Shown here in pieces: positions 7,308 to 14,262 of a stretch of 18,754 bases of DNA. Made by a program: the position numbers and the translations under genes. The notes beneath the pieces were generated by a model. It was given only the letters and a program-made list of their open reading frames with translations. It was not told where the DNA came from and made no database searches. Position 1 is the first letter of the stretch; each line of letters begins with the position of its first letter. The stretch lies in the NCBI GenBank assembly GCA_903928285.1, contig CAIYQH010000141.1, positions 1 through 18,754 of the forward strand, given 5' to 3'. Source of the stretch: an uncultured Bacteroidales bacterium. Its GTDB lineage: Bacteria > Bacteroidota > Bacteroidia > Bacteroidales > FEN-979.

Positions 7308-8258
7308 TTAGTTGAAGAGGCTATCGACGAATTCGACCCTGTTGAAAACCTGAAGGTCTTCAATTCCTTCGCCAACGCCGATATATTTAACCGGAATTTT
7401 AAACTGGTCGGAGATGCCGATTACGACACCACCTTTGGCTGTGCCGTCGAGTTTTGTTAAGGCAAGTGCATTGACCTCTGTGGCGGCAGTAAACTGCTTG
7501 GCCTGTTCAAAGGCGTTCTGGCCGGTGGAGGCATCCAGGATAAGCAATACTTCGTGCGGCGCGTCGGGGATTATCTTCTGAATGACCTTCCTGATCTTCG
7601 AAAGTTCGTTCATAAGGTTGATCTTGTTATGCAACCGGCCGGCTGTATCGATAATGACAACATCAACATCCCTGGCAATGGCGGATTTCACGGTATCAAA
7701 TGCCACAGATGCGGGATCGGCGCCCATTCCCTGGGTAACGATCGGCACCCCTACCCTGTCGGCCCAGATGGTGATCTGCTCAACGGCAGCAGCCCTGAAG
7801 GTGTCGGCGGCTCCCAGCAACACAGATTTGCCCGTTTTTTTAAACTGGTAGGCAAGTTTCCCGATGGTGGTTGTTTTCCCGACACCATTCACGCCAACCA
7901 CCATGATTACATAGGGTTTTTTCCCTTCAGGAAGGGTGAAATCGGTAAGATCGCGGTTATGATTTTCCTGCAGCAGCGCTGCAATTTCATCCTTCAGTAA
8001 AGCATTCAACTCACCGGTACCCAGGTATTTGTCTTTAGAAACACGGGACTGTATACGGTCTATGATCCGCAGGGTGGTTTCTACGCCGACATCCGAAGAT
8101 ACAAGGATCTCCTCCAGGTTATCCAGCACCTCCTCATCTACCGTGGATTTTCCGACGATAGCCTTTGAAATCCTGGTGAAGATACTGGATTTAGTCTTTT
8201 GTAGTCCCTGGTCCAGACGTTCTTTTTTCTCGCGTGAGAAAATGTTAAAAAGCCCCAT
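7308..8258 (-). CDS. ftsY: Signal recognition particle receptor FtsY
   Basis: FtsY is the SRP-receptor GTPase that docks ribosome-SRP complexes at the inner membrane for co-translational insertion. The 316-residue protein has the NG domain with a helical N part (about 20-100), the P-loop GVNGVGKT (122-129), the ADTFRAAA insertion-box motif (about 151-158), DTAGR (204-208) and TKLDGTAKGG (268-277). It lacks the long acidic A domain of E. coli FtsY and starts with a short amphipathic segment (MGLFNIFSREKKE), which is usual in Bacteroidota. It is followed by rimO after 10 bases. Upstream, a hairpin terminator lies within the 71-base gap to the DUF4295 gene, with no clear promoter after it, so expression may depend on read-through. 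Confidence 0.97.
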   Translation of the reverse strand: MGLFNIFSREKKERLDQGLQKTKSSIFTRISKAIVGKSTVDEEVLDNLEEILVSSDVGVETTLRIIDRIQSRVSKDKYLGTGELNALLKDEIAALLQENHNRDLTDFTLPEGKKPYVIMVVGVNGVGKTTTIGKLAYQFKKTGKSVLLGAADTFRAAAVEQITIWADRVGVPIVTQGMGADPASVAFDTVKSAIARDVDVVIIDTAGRLHNKINLMNELSKIRKVIQKIIPDAPHEVLLILDASTGQNAFEQAKQFTAATEVNALALTKLDGTAKGGVVIGISDQFKIPVKYIGVGEGIEDLQVFNRVEFVDSLFN

Positions 8259-8272
8259 AAAACTACTTTTTA

Positions 8273-8310
8273 TATATAAAAAAAGCTTTCTTCCGGGGAA
8301 AAAAGCTTTT
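8273..8310 (-). terminator. Hairpin terminator/attenuator between DUF4295 and ftsY
   Basis: On the plus strand AAAAGCTTTCTTC (8281-8293) pairs with GAAAAAAGCTTTT (8298-8310) with one mismatch around a CGGG loop. In the direction of the minus-strand genes the stem is followed by a run of T residues and TATATA (8284 down to 8271), the form of an intrinsic terminator. It lies 19 bases after the DUF4295 stop and 22 bases before the ftsY start. It probably limits how much of the ribosomal-protein transcript reaches ftsY. Confidence 0.75.
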
Positions 8311-8329
8311 CAGTGAAAACAAATTGATA

Positions 8330-8491
8330 TTAGTTTTCCTTGGTTGCCATGAAGTCTTTCAGCATTTCATTTGCAACGATGGTTTCTTTGAACACGAATG
8401 CACCTGTTTTCGGGGATTTAACCATACGGATCACCTTAGTAAAATCTTTCCCGGAGGTAGCTTTAAACGAAGCAACTACTTTCTTTGCCAT
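8330..8491 (-). CDS. DUF4295 ribosome-associated small protein
   Basis: A 53-residue basic protein starting MAKKVVASFKATSGKDF, with the conserved segment MVKSPKTGAFVFKE and the end KDFMATKEN. This is the DUF4295 family, restricted to Bacteroidota and almost always placed between rpmG and ftsY. From memory, a ribosome structure from Flavobacterium assigned this family to a Bacteroidota-specific large-subunit protein; I give that link with caution. The ATG at 8491 is 8 bases after the rpmG stop, so the two are co-transcribed from the rpmG promoter. It is followed by a strong hairpin terminator. Confidence 0.92.
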   Translation of the reverse strand: MAKKVVASFKATSGKDFTKVIRMVKSPKTGAFVFKETIVANEMLKDFMATKEN

Positions 8492-8499
8492 ATCTCGAG

Positions 8500-8688
8500 T
8501 TATTTAATTTCTTTGTGAACTGTTTTTTTCTTTAAATAGGAATTGTACTTCTTCAGTTCAATTCTTTCAGGAGTATTCTTTTTGTTCTTGGTGGTAATGT
8601 ATCTTGAAATACCGGGAACACCACTGGCCCTCTGTTCAGTACATTCCAGAATTACCTGAATCCGTTGGTCTTTGCTCTTTTTTGCCAT
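8500..8688 (-). CDS. rpmG: 50S ribosomal protein L33
   Basis: The 62-residue product matches bacterial bL33: MAKKSKDQRIQVILEC, then SRYITTKNKKNTPERIELKKY and a basic tail. It has one Cys instead of the two CxxC pairs of zinc-binding forms, so it is the zinc-free type. It is the first gene of the run rpmG-DUF4295-(terminator)-ftsY-rimO and has the best promoter in the window. In many Bacteroidota rpmB (L28) precedes rpmG; here the upstream neighbour is divergent xerD, and the 164-base gap does not encode L28. Confidence 0.96.
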   Translation of the reverse strand: MAKKSKDQRIQVILECTEQRASGVPGISRYITTKNKKNTPERIELKKYNSYLKKKTVHKEIK

Positions 8689-8716
8689 CTTACGACTTCT
8701 TTATTTTTCGGGACTG

Positions 8717-8747
8717 CAAAATTAAACCTTTTCCCGGGAAAAACAAA
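8717..8747 (-). promoter_or_regulatory. rpmG promoter with a palindromic spacer
   Basis: On the minus strand TTTG (8744-8747) is followed after 19 bases by TAATTTTG (8717-8724), a full match to the Bacteroidota housekeeping promoter. The start of transcription should be near 8710, about 22 bases before the ATG. Most of the spacer is a perfect 14-bp dyad, TTTTCCCGGGAAAA (8729-8742), directly next to the -33 box. This could be an operator for a dimeric regulator. Confidence 0.7.
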
Positions 8748-8816
8748 AATAATTTCAACCTTTTATTCCTTATATGAAAAACAACAGTTTAGATGCCTTC
8801 CTTAGGATCATTTTCA

Positions 8817-8824
8817 TACTTTTA
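8817..8824 (+). promoter_or_regulatory. Possible xerD -7 box
   Basis: TACTTTTA differs from TAnnTTTG only in the last base and is 28 bases before the xerD ATG. No TTTG element stands at the normal spacing upstream, so this is a weak call. Confidence 0.3.
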
Positions 8825-8852
8825 CCGTCACAGGCAAATATAGCCAAAAATC

Positions 8853-9758
8853 ATGAGTCTCTGGAAATCTTACATAGGGGGTTTTAATGCCTATCTTCAG
8901 CTGGAAAAATCATTGTCCCACAATTCGGTTGAGGCTTATCTTCACGATGTTGCGAAAATCACGCAGTTCATGGAAGTACAGGGTTATTCATTCGGACCGG
9001 AAAAGCTTGAACTGCATCATCTCCAGGAATTTTTAAAATGGATCACAGGGCTGGGCATGACCGCCCGTACACAGGCACGCGTGATCTCCGGGCTGAGGGC
9101 TTTTTACCATTACCTGTTGCTGGAAAACCTGGTATCGAAGGACCCTACCGAACTGATCGATTTGCCTAAAATCGGGATGAAATTGCCGGTCACGCTCAAT
9201 GTTGCGGAGATCGACCTGCTGATCGGGAAGATCGACCTCAGCACGCCGGAGGGAAAGCGTAACAAGGCCATGCTGGAAACGCTGTACGGCTGCGGTTTGC
9301 GGGTGTCGGAACTGGTTGGACTGCGGATCTCCAACCTGTTTTTTGAAGCGGGATTTATCAGGGTAACCGGCAAGGGCGATAAGGAACGCCTTGTCCCGGT
9401 GGGCAGTGTTGCCAGGGCGGAGATCAGCTATTACCTCTCTGAAATAAGGACATTGAGCAACATGAAGAAAGGCCAGGAGGACATCCTGTTCCTCAGCCGC
9501 AGGGGATCAGGCCTTACGCGTGTCATGGTGTTCACGATCGTAAAAAGACTTGCCCTGCTTGCCGGGATAAAAAAAAGGATCTCGCCCCATACCTTCCGCC
9601 ACTCTTTTGCCACCCACCTGGTTGAGGGAGGCGCCGATCTGCGGGCGGTTCAGGAGATGCTCGGGCACGAATCGATCACCACCACCGAGATCTATACCCA
9701 TCTCGACCGGGATTACCTTAGGAGTACGATCATCCAGTATCATCCGAGAAACAGGTGA
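8853..9758 (+). CDS. xerD: Site-specific tyrosine recombinase XerD
   Basis: XerD acts with XerC at dif to resolve chromosome dimers. The 301-residue product has an N-terminal SAM-like core-binding domain (about 1-90) and a C-terminal catalytic domain. All catalytic residues are in place: Arg150 (GCGLRVSEL), Lys174 (TGKGDKERLVP), His246 and Arg249 (HTFRHSFATHL), His272 (LGHESITTTE) and the nucleophile Tyr281 (IYTHLD). The length and the absence of phage-type extensions fit a housekeeping XerC/D rather than an integrase. XerD is preferred over XerC on overall motif style, but the pair are close. It is divergent from rpmG and converges with the SDR gene; no att site or mobile element flanks it. 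Confidence 0.93.
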   Translation: MSLWKSYIGGFNAYLQLEKSLSHNSVEAYLHDVAKITQFMEVQGYSFGPEKLELHHLQEFLKWITGLGMTARTQARVISGLRAFYHYLLLENLVSKDPTELIDLPKIGMKLPVTLNVAEIDLLIGKIDLSTPEGKRNKAMLETLYGCGLRVSELVGLRISNLFFEAGFIRVTGKGDKERLVPVGSVARAEISYYLSEIRTLSNMKKGQEDILFLSRRGSGLTRVMVFTIVKRLALLAGIKKRISPHTFRHSFATHLVEGGADLRAVQEMLGHESITTTEIYTHLDRDYLRSTIIQYHPRNR

Positions 9759-9787
9759 TCCGGAAAGAAGAACCAGAAAATTTCCTG

Positions 9788-10582
9788 TTATTGAAAGGGT
9801 GAATTGGGCTCTTTGGCCATATGGTTATAGACCATTTTATCCATGAACTTCGGGAAGAACTTGTTCAGCATCACGGTCATTTTTCCCATCGTTGTCAGGA
9901 TCAACAGCTCCTTTTTCTTTTCAATGGCATTGAGGATATGTGCAGCAACCACCGCTGCAGGCATGAGCTTACTCTCATCCAGCGGGGTTTCGCCCTGGGC
10001 TGTGCCATCCCTTGAAAGGGCAACATTCCGGATGTTGGAGGCAGTAAACCCCGGACAGGCAATCAGGACATGAAGTCCCTTTTTCATATTTTCAATCCTG
10101 ACGACTTCGAGAAACCCCTGCATGGCAAATTTAGAGGCTGAATAACCCGTTCGGCCGGGAAGTCCTTTGTAACCTGCAACAGATGACACCCCTACCAGCG
10201 ATCCTTTGGATTCGAGCAAATAAGGCAATGCGTATTTGGTGCAATAGACCGTTCCCCAGAAGTTGGTATCCATCAACTGGCGGAGCACCGCCAGGTCAAC
10301 CTCGGTAAAAAGCGCCCGCATGGAGATTCCTGCATTATTGATGAGGATATCGATCCTGCCGAATTTTTCCACCGCCCTGTCAACCAGGTTTTTACAGTCG
10401 GCTTCGCGTGTCACGTCAGTTGGGACGGCGATTACGGCATCAGAAATCTTCAGTATTTCAGGATCTGTCACGGCTGTGCGTGATGCCAGTACCAGTTTTG
10501 CGCCACGGCGGGCACATTCATAGGCCAGGGCCTTCCCGATTCCGGAAGAGGCGCCTGTTATGATAATAACTTTGTCTTTCAT
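9788..10582 (-). CDS. SDR-family NAD(P)-dependent oxidoreductase
   Basis: A cytoplasmic classical short-chain dehydrogenase of 264 residues from the ATG at 10582. An open frame extends 27 bases upstream, but MKDKVIIITGASS is the normal SDR start. It has the cofactor motif TGASSGIG (9-16), NNAG (82-85) and the catalytic Ser134, Tyr147 and Lys151 (GYSASKFA). An Arg-rich stretch after the first beta-alpha unit (ASRT) suggests NADP(H). The C-terminal extension KMTVMLNKFFPKFMDKMVYNHM is amphipathic and resembles that of membrane-associated lipid-modifying SDRs (DHRS7-like). The substrate cannot be told. It is a single gene converging on xerD, with 29 bases between stops. Confidence 0.92.
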   Translation of the reverse strand: MKDKVIIITGASSGIGKALAYECARRGAKLVLASRTAVTDPEILKISDAVIAVPTDVTREADCKNLVDRAVEKFGRIDILINNAGISMRALFTEVDLAVLRQLMDTNFWGTVYCTKYALPYLLESKGSLVGVSSVAGYKGLPGRTGYSASKFAMQGFLEVVRIENMKKGLHVLIACPGFTASNIRNVALSRDGTAQGETPLDESKLMPAAVVAAHILNAIEKKKELLILTTMGKMTVMLNKFFPKFMDKMVYNHMAKEPNSPFQ

Positions 10583-10629
10583 GATGTGTATAAGGTATTG
10601 GATATGCACCCGTGTGATCCGGATACGGA

Positions 10630-10637
10630 CAAAAATA
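10630..10637 (-). promoter_or_regulatory. SDR gene -7 box
   Basis: The minus strand reads TATTTTTG, a full TAnnTTTG match, 47 bases upstream of the SDR start codon. No clear -33 element is seen. Confidence 0.4.
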
Positions 10638-10680
10638 CAAATAATTGATCCTGTTTGACCATTTCATTCAACAAGATTAA

Positions 10681-10740
10681 ACCACAAAGACACAATGAAG
10701 TCACAATGCACACAATAAAACCCATTGAAATCATTGTGGT
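10681..10740. repeat. Degenerate CACAAAG/CACAATG inverted-repeat element
   Basis: The ends ACCACAAAGA (10681-10690) and TCATTGTGGT (10731-10740) form an inverted repeat matching at 9 of 10 positions. Inside, CACAAAG (10683), CACAATG (10691), CACAATG (10702) and CACAATA (10711) repeat in one direction, then CATTG and CATTGTG turn back. This is the pattern of the small dispersed ACCACAAAG intergenic repeats seen in many Bacteroidota genomes, here a decayed copy. Only one copy is present in this window. Confidence 0.6.
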
Positions 10741-10750
10741 CAGCTTACGG

Positions 10751-10816
10751 CATGCCATGCCATGGTAACAAGGCTTGCTTTGGGTCATGCCATGGGGACA
10801 TGCCATGGCATGTCCC
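10751..10816. repeat. CATGCCATG repeats and a perfect 22-bp palindrome
   Basis: CATGCCATG occurs at 10751, 10756, 10786 and 10799. The last copy is part of a perfect 22-bp palindrome at 10795-10816 with the half-site GGGACATGCCA. Such GGGAC...GTCCC palindromes resemble small dispersed REP-like units that are moved by REP-associated transposases or form RNA hairpins. The element lies 73 bases before the aminotransferase start and right after the CACAATG repeat. Taken with that repeat, it accounts for much of the 307-base spacer (10583-10889); no gene is seen there. Confidence 0.65.
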
Positions 10817-10865
10817 TGCAGTTAATCCCGTGATAATCGATTAAACCATTTTCGGATTTTGTCTT

Positions 10866-10873
10866 TATCTTCG
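10866..10873 (+). promoter_or_regulatory. Possible aminotransferase -7 box
   Basis: TATCTTCG fits TAnnTTTG at all but one position and stands 16 bases before the ATG at 10890, giving a very short leader. No -33 TTTG is visible upstream. Confidence 0.3.
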
Positions 10874-10889
10874 TACAATATTTTGAATC

Positions 10890-12086
10890 ATGACCGAACG
10901 CGAACTTTTTTACAGGTACCTTGGATTGCCCTCCTTTTCCCCTGTTGCCCTCGATATTGTCAAGGCAGAGGGAATTTATCTTTACGACAGGTTCGGAAAT
11001 CAGTTTACCGACCTGGTGGCAGGTATTTCGGTCAGCAATGTCGGGCACCGGCATCCCAGGGTGCTGGATGCGATCAGGGATCAGCTTGACCATTATCTCC
11101 ATCTCAATGTTTATGGTGAATTCATCCAGGCTCCCCAGGTGCGCCTCGCCGAGCGTCTTGCCGGTCTTCTCCCCGAAAAGCTTGATTCAGTCTACCTTGT
11201 CAATTCGGGCAGTGAAGCCATGGAAGGCGCCCTGAAACTGGCAAAGCGCTTTACCGGCCGTACCGAGATCATCTCCTTCACCGATTCCTATCACGGCAGT
11301 ACCCATGGTGCCCTGAGCATCCTTGGGAATGAACCCCTGAAAAACGCGTTTCGCCCCCTCCTTCCTGATACCAGGCTGATTGAATTCAACAACTACTGCC
11401 AGCTTGAAAAGATCTCAAAGCGCACGGCCTGCGTGGTGATTGAGATGATTCAGGCCGAGGCTGGCGTCATTGCCGCCGAACAATATTTCATTCACCAGCT
11501 TAAGAAGCGGTGTGCCCGCGACGGGGCGCTGATCATCGTCGATGATGTCCAGATGGGGATGGGACGCACCGGCAAGCTGTTCAGTTTCGAGCACTACGAT
11601 TTTGTTCCGGATATCCTGGTCCTGGCCAAGGCGCTGGGTGCCGGCATGCCGCTTGGCGCCTTCATTGCCGGCAGGAAAATGATGGATACCCTGGCTTTTA
11701 ACCCCGAACTGGGCCATATCACCACCTTCGGCGGGCACCCCGTCAGCTGTGCCGCAGCCCTGGCCGGGCTTGACCTACTGCTTTCGGAACAGCTGATTGG
11801 TATGGCTGAAGAAAAGGGAGCCAGGTTCGAAGAAAAATTAATGTCACACAGGGCCATTTCCGATATCCGGCGTAGAGGACTTGCACTGGGTATCGACCTG
11901 CGCAACCCTGAATATAGAGCCCCCTTCATGCAGGCAGCACTTGACAACGGACTGATCATCGACTGGTATCTGTTCAAACCGGCAACATTCCGCATTGCGC
12001 CGCCACTGACCATCACCCTGGAGGAAATTGACCAGGCCTGCGAAAAACTGCTCGGTTCGCTTGATTCCATTATGCCGACCAACTGA
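10890..12086 (+). CDS. Class III PLP-dependent aminotransferase
   Basis: The 398-residue protein belongs to the acetylornithine/ornithine aminotransferase group of fold-type I enzymes. Visible marks are NSGSEAMEGALKLAKR (from 105), YHGSTHGALS, the cofactor-binding Asp218 in IIVDDVQMGMGRTG and Lys247 (LAKALGAGMPLGA), which binds pyridoxal phosphate. The usual DEVQ is DDVQ here, a conservative change. Length and motifs fit an omega-amino acid or acetylornithine transaminase, but no arginine or lysine pathway gene is near, so the substrate stays open. Its TGA stop overlaps the ATG of aat by one base, which implies co-transcription and translational coupling. Confidence 0.9.
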   Translation: MTERELFYRYLGLPSFSPVALDIVKAEGIYLYDRFGNQFTDLVAGISVSNVGHRHPRVLDAIRDQLDHYLHLNVYGEFIQAPQVRLAERLAGLLPEKLDSVYLVNSGSEAMEGALKLAKRFTGRTEIISFTDSYHGSTHGALSILGNEPLKNAFRPLLPDTRLIEFNNYCQLEKISKRTACVVIEMIQAEAGVIAAEQYFIHQLKKRCARDGALIIVDDVQMGMGRTGKLFSFEHYDFVPDILVLAKALGAGMPLGAFIAGRKMMDTLAFNPELGHITTFGGHPVSCAAALAGLDLLLSEQLIGMAEEKGARFEEKLMSHRAISDIRRRGLALGIDLRNPEYRAPFMQAALDNGLIIDWYLFKPATFRIAPPLTITLEEIDQACEKLLGSLDSIMPTN

Positions 12087-12763
12087 TGGCCGTTTACCTG
12101 TTACCTGATGAGCCGATTTTTCCGCCTGCCGGGGAGGCTGAAACTGATGGGCTGATTGCCATCGGGGGCGACCTGTCGGCTCCCAGACTGGTGCAGGCCT
12201 ATGCACAGGGTATCTTCCCATGGTTCTTGGAATATGATGAATTTTACTGGTATTCACCCGACCCCAGGCTGCTGTTGTTCCCTGATGAGTACAAGGTACC
12301 CGATTCTCTTCGACGGATCGTAAAAAAAGAGCTGTTCGAGGTCAGGTTTGATACTGATTTTGAACGTGTTATACGCGCCTGTTCTATCGCATGCAGACCG
12401 GAGCAGGATGGTACCTGGATCAGCAGTGAATTCATCGGGGGGTACACGGAACTTTACAGACTTGGTTTCGCCCACTCAGTGGAAAGTTACTTTGAAGGGG
12501 AGCTGGTCGGAGGACTCTACGGGGTTTCCCTCGGCAGCGCCTTCTTCGGCGAAAGCATGTTTTTTACCCGGAGCAATGCCTCAAAAGTGGCATTTTACAA
12601 GCTCGTTGAAAGGATAAAAGAATTCGGGTTCAGGTTCATCGATTGCCAGGTTGAGACGTCTCACATGATCAGATTGGGCGCCAGAACCGTTCCCCGCGGG
12701 GATTATCTTGTCATGCTCGGGGATGCAATGAAGATGCCGACCAAAAAGGGGTCGTGGAGATAA
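12086..12763 (+). CDS. aat: Leucyl/phenylalanyl-tRNA-protein transferase
   Basis: Aat moves Leu or Phe from its tRNA to proteins with N-terminal Arg or Lys, marking them for ClpS-ClpAP. The 225-residue product has the family motifs FPPAGEAETDGLIAIGGDLS, GIFPWF (42-47), YWYSPDPR, the central GSAFFGESMF (Glu156) and FIDCQVETSHMIRLGAR with Asp186 and Gln188, the residues proposed as the catalytic relay in the E. coli enzyme. Length is normal. It starts inside the stop codon of the aminotransferase gene and ends just before a hairpin terminator. No clpS or clpA is in the window. Confidence 0.96.
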   Translation: MAVYLLPDEPIFPPAGEAETDGLIAIGGDLSAPRLVQAYAQGIFPWFLEYDEFYWYSPDPRLLLFPDEYKVPDSLRRIVKKELFEVRFDTDFERVIRACSIACRPEQDGTWISSEFIGGYTELYRLGFAHSVESYFEGELVGGLYGVSLGSAFFGESMFFTRSNASKVAFYKLVERIKEFGFRFIDCQVETSHMIRLGARTVPRGDYLVMLGDAMKMPTKKGSWR

Positions 12764-12767
12764 AATG

Positions 12768-12814
12768 AAAGAGGCTGTCCCGGAGGTTAATAACCTTCAT
12801 GAACAGCCTCCTTT
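12768..12814. terminator. Bidirectional hairpin terminator
   Basis: GAGGCTGT (12771-12778) pairs perfectly with ACAGCCTC (12803-12810), and an inner stem AGGTT/AACCT (12784-12788 with 12792-12796) extends it. AAA before and TTT after the stem let it work on both strands. It sits between the convergent aat and C1 peptidase genes, 5 bases after the aat stop. GAGGCTGT-type hairpins are a common terminator form in Bacteroidota. Confidence 0.75.
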
Positions 12815-12830
12815 ACAGAATAGGTACGGA

Positions 12831-14045
12831 CTAATTGATCCCGAGTTTTTTCCTGATATCCTTTGGAATAGCATTTTTATGAACCATGATGTCCATGGTT
12901 TTCAGCCTTACATAGGCTTCCGATGCATAAAAATATCCCTTGTAAGGACTCCCTTCGAGGCCCCATGAATTCTTGATATAGTAATATTTCACGCCATTCT
13001 GGTCTTTGGCAATGCCGGTGAGGTGCATCCCATGATCATCGGTGGTCTGGTAGTTGTCAAATTCGGTCTGACGCATCTCCTGGGTAATCTTTTTTTCAGG
13101 TACCGGTTTGTCGAATTTATAGAGCAACTTGTCTTTTTCAGTATCGGATAGTTTTGACCATTTTGCACTCTCCATCCCCGCAGCTTCAGTGGCATTTTTA
13201 TCGGGCACCACGGCTACGCCGTTTTTCCATGAAAAGCCCTTTTCACTGACATCGGCTCCCCAAACCACCGTATATCCGTTGTCGATGGAGTTGTCGATCA
13301 CCTTGATCAGGTCGTCGAGCGGCAGATTATAGACTTCTCCCATTTCCCAGTTATCGGGCACTTCGAGAACAAACCTTGAATAAAAGGGATGATGCGTGTA
13401 GGAGCTGATTTCCACATAATCGTCGGGATTAAGTCCCAGCATGTCGCCAAATGATTTCGGCGTATATTCCTTTCCTTTGTAGTTGAACTTTTCAGGAACC
13501 TTGCCCAGATAGGCATCCAGTAACCCGTCGAAACCCTGATGCCATACAGGAGTAAGTTTCTTGTTGGCGTTTTTGATAACAGCGTCAACATCGGCGCTGA
13601 GAACAGCATCCATTTCTCCATGAACCGGGTTGGGTTCATTGATGGTCATCCCGGTATAGGCTTCATCGGGTACCATGCCATATTTCCTGAGTACACTGGT
13701 TACATCGTGGGAGGCTCCACCCCCGCCGAAATTGTGCTTGCCGTTAAACCTGACATAAAGGGAGGCTTTGTCGGAGTAACAGTTGCGGACGCAAAACATT
13801 TCGGAAAGATCAAAGGTGTCTTTGCCCATGCGTAAAAGTTCTGACTCAAGAAAGGAGATGGCAGAATAACTCCAGCAGGTGCCCGACCTGTACTGGTTTT
13901 TAATGGAAGTGGCCGGCAGCTTCTTTACCATGGTGAAAACATAGCCGGAATCGGATTTCTTCTCTTTTTCCTTATCCTGGGCAAATCCGGAAGAGATCGT
14001 AGCCAGAAACAGGCAGGTCAGCAACAGCGAAAGGGTGTTCTTCAT
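12831..14045 (-). CDS. Exported C1-family cysteine peptidase, PepC/bleomycin hydrolase-like
   Basis: The 404-residue protein starts with a signal peptide (hydrophobic core 5-19, ending GFAQ at about 23) and a Lys-rich linker. The papain-like core has Gln51 (oxyanion hole) and Cys57 in NQYRSGTCWSYS, His338 in DDHGMHLTG and Asn359 in YYIKNSWG, so the catalytic set is complete. The insertions and spacing are those of subfamily C1B (bleomycin hydrolase, aminopeptidase C). Classical C1B enzymes are cytoplasmic hexamers; this one is exported, as is common for its relatives in Bacteroidota, and probably trims peptides in the periplasm. It is a single gene with its own promoter and shares a terminator with aat. 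Confidence 0.92.
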   Translation of the reverse strand: MKNTLSLLLTCLFLATISSGFAQDKEKEKKSDSGYVFTMVKKLPATSIKNQYRSGTCWSYSAISFLESELLRMGKDTFDLSEMFCVRNCYSDKASLYVRFNGKHNFGGGGASHDVTSVLRKYGMVPDEAYTGMTINEPNPVHGEMDAVLSADVDAVIKNANKKLTPVWHQGFDGLLDAYLGKVPEKFNYKGKEYTPKSFGDMLGLNPDDYVEISSYTHHPFYSRFVLEVPDNWEMGEVYNLPLDDLIKVIDNSIDNGYTVVWGADVSEKGFSWKNGVAVVPDKNATEAAGMESAKWSKLSDTEKDKLLYKFDKPVPEKKITQEMRQTEFDNYQTTDDHGMHLTGIAKDQNGVKYYYIKNSWGLEGSPYKGYFYASEAYVRLKTMDIMVHKNAIPKDIRKKLGIN

Positions 14046-14129
14046 AGGGTTGTGGTTAATTTGAAGATGAAAACTCAGAAGATTGTAGTTTATTTTTTAA
14101 ATAGGCAAAATCCAAATTTTTAGTGTTGT

Positions 14130-14160
14130 CAAATTTAAAGAGATTACCCTGACATCACAA
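14130..14160 (-). promoter_or_regulatory. Promoter of the C1 peptidase gene
   Basis: On the minus strand CTTG (TTG at 14158-14160) is followed after 20 bases by TAAATTTG (14130-14137), an exact -7 match. The start of transcription near 14123 gives a leader of about 78 bases. The 217-base gap (14046-14262) holds nothing else that I can support. Confidence 0.5.
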
Positions 14161-14262
14161 GGATTTTCTTTGACCTTTACTATTTTGACGATGAATGTGG
14201 TCATATAGCTGCTTTTGATTAATGAAAACACTTTGCCTAACGGAAAATGGCCGTTGACATGT

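Noticed and set aside
8853..9758. Integrase of a mobile element
   Set aside because: Length and motifs are those of housekeeping XerD, and there are no phage, transfer or attachment-site features nearby.
9759..9787. Terminator or dif-like site after xerD
   Set aside because: Only GGAAA and TTTCC can pair across a long loop, and no XerC/XerD-type binding arms are visible.
14097..14204. Short minus-strand frame between the C1 peptidase and the radical SAM gene
   Set aside because: It is the tail of a frame overlapping the radical SAM gene, contains a good -7 promoter box, and shows no recognisable protein features.
14239..14255. Small inverted repeat AACGG/CCGTT after the radical SAM gene
   Set aside because: Only five base pairs and no T-run follow it, so it is not a convincing terminator.
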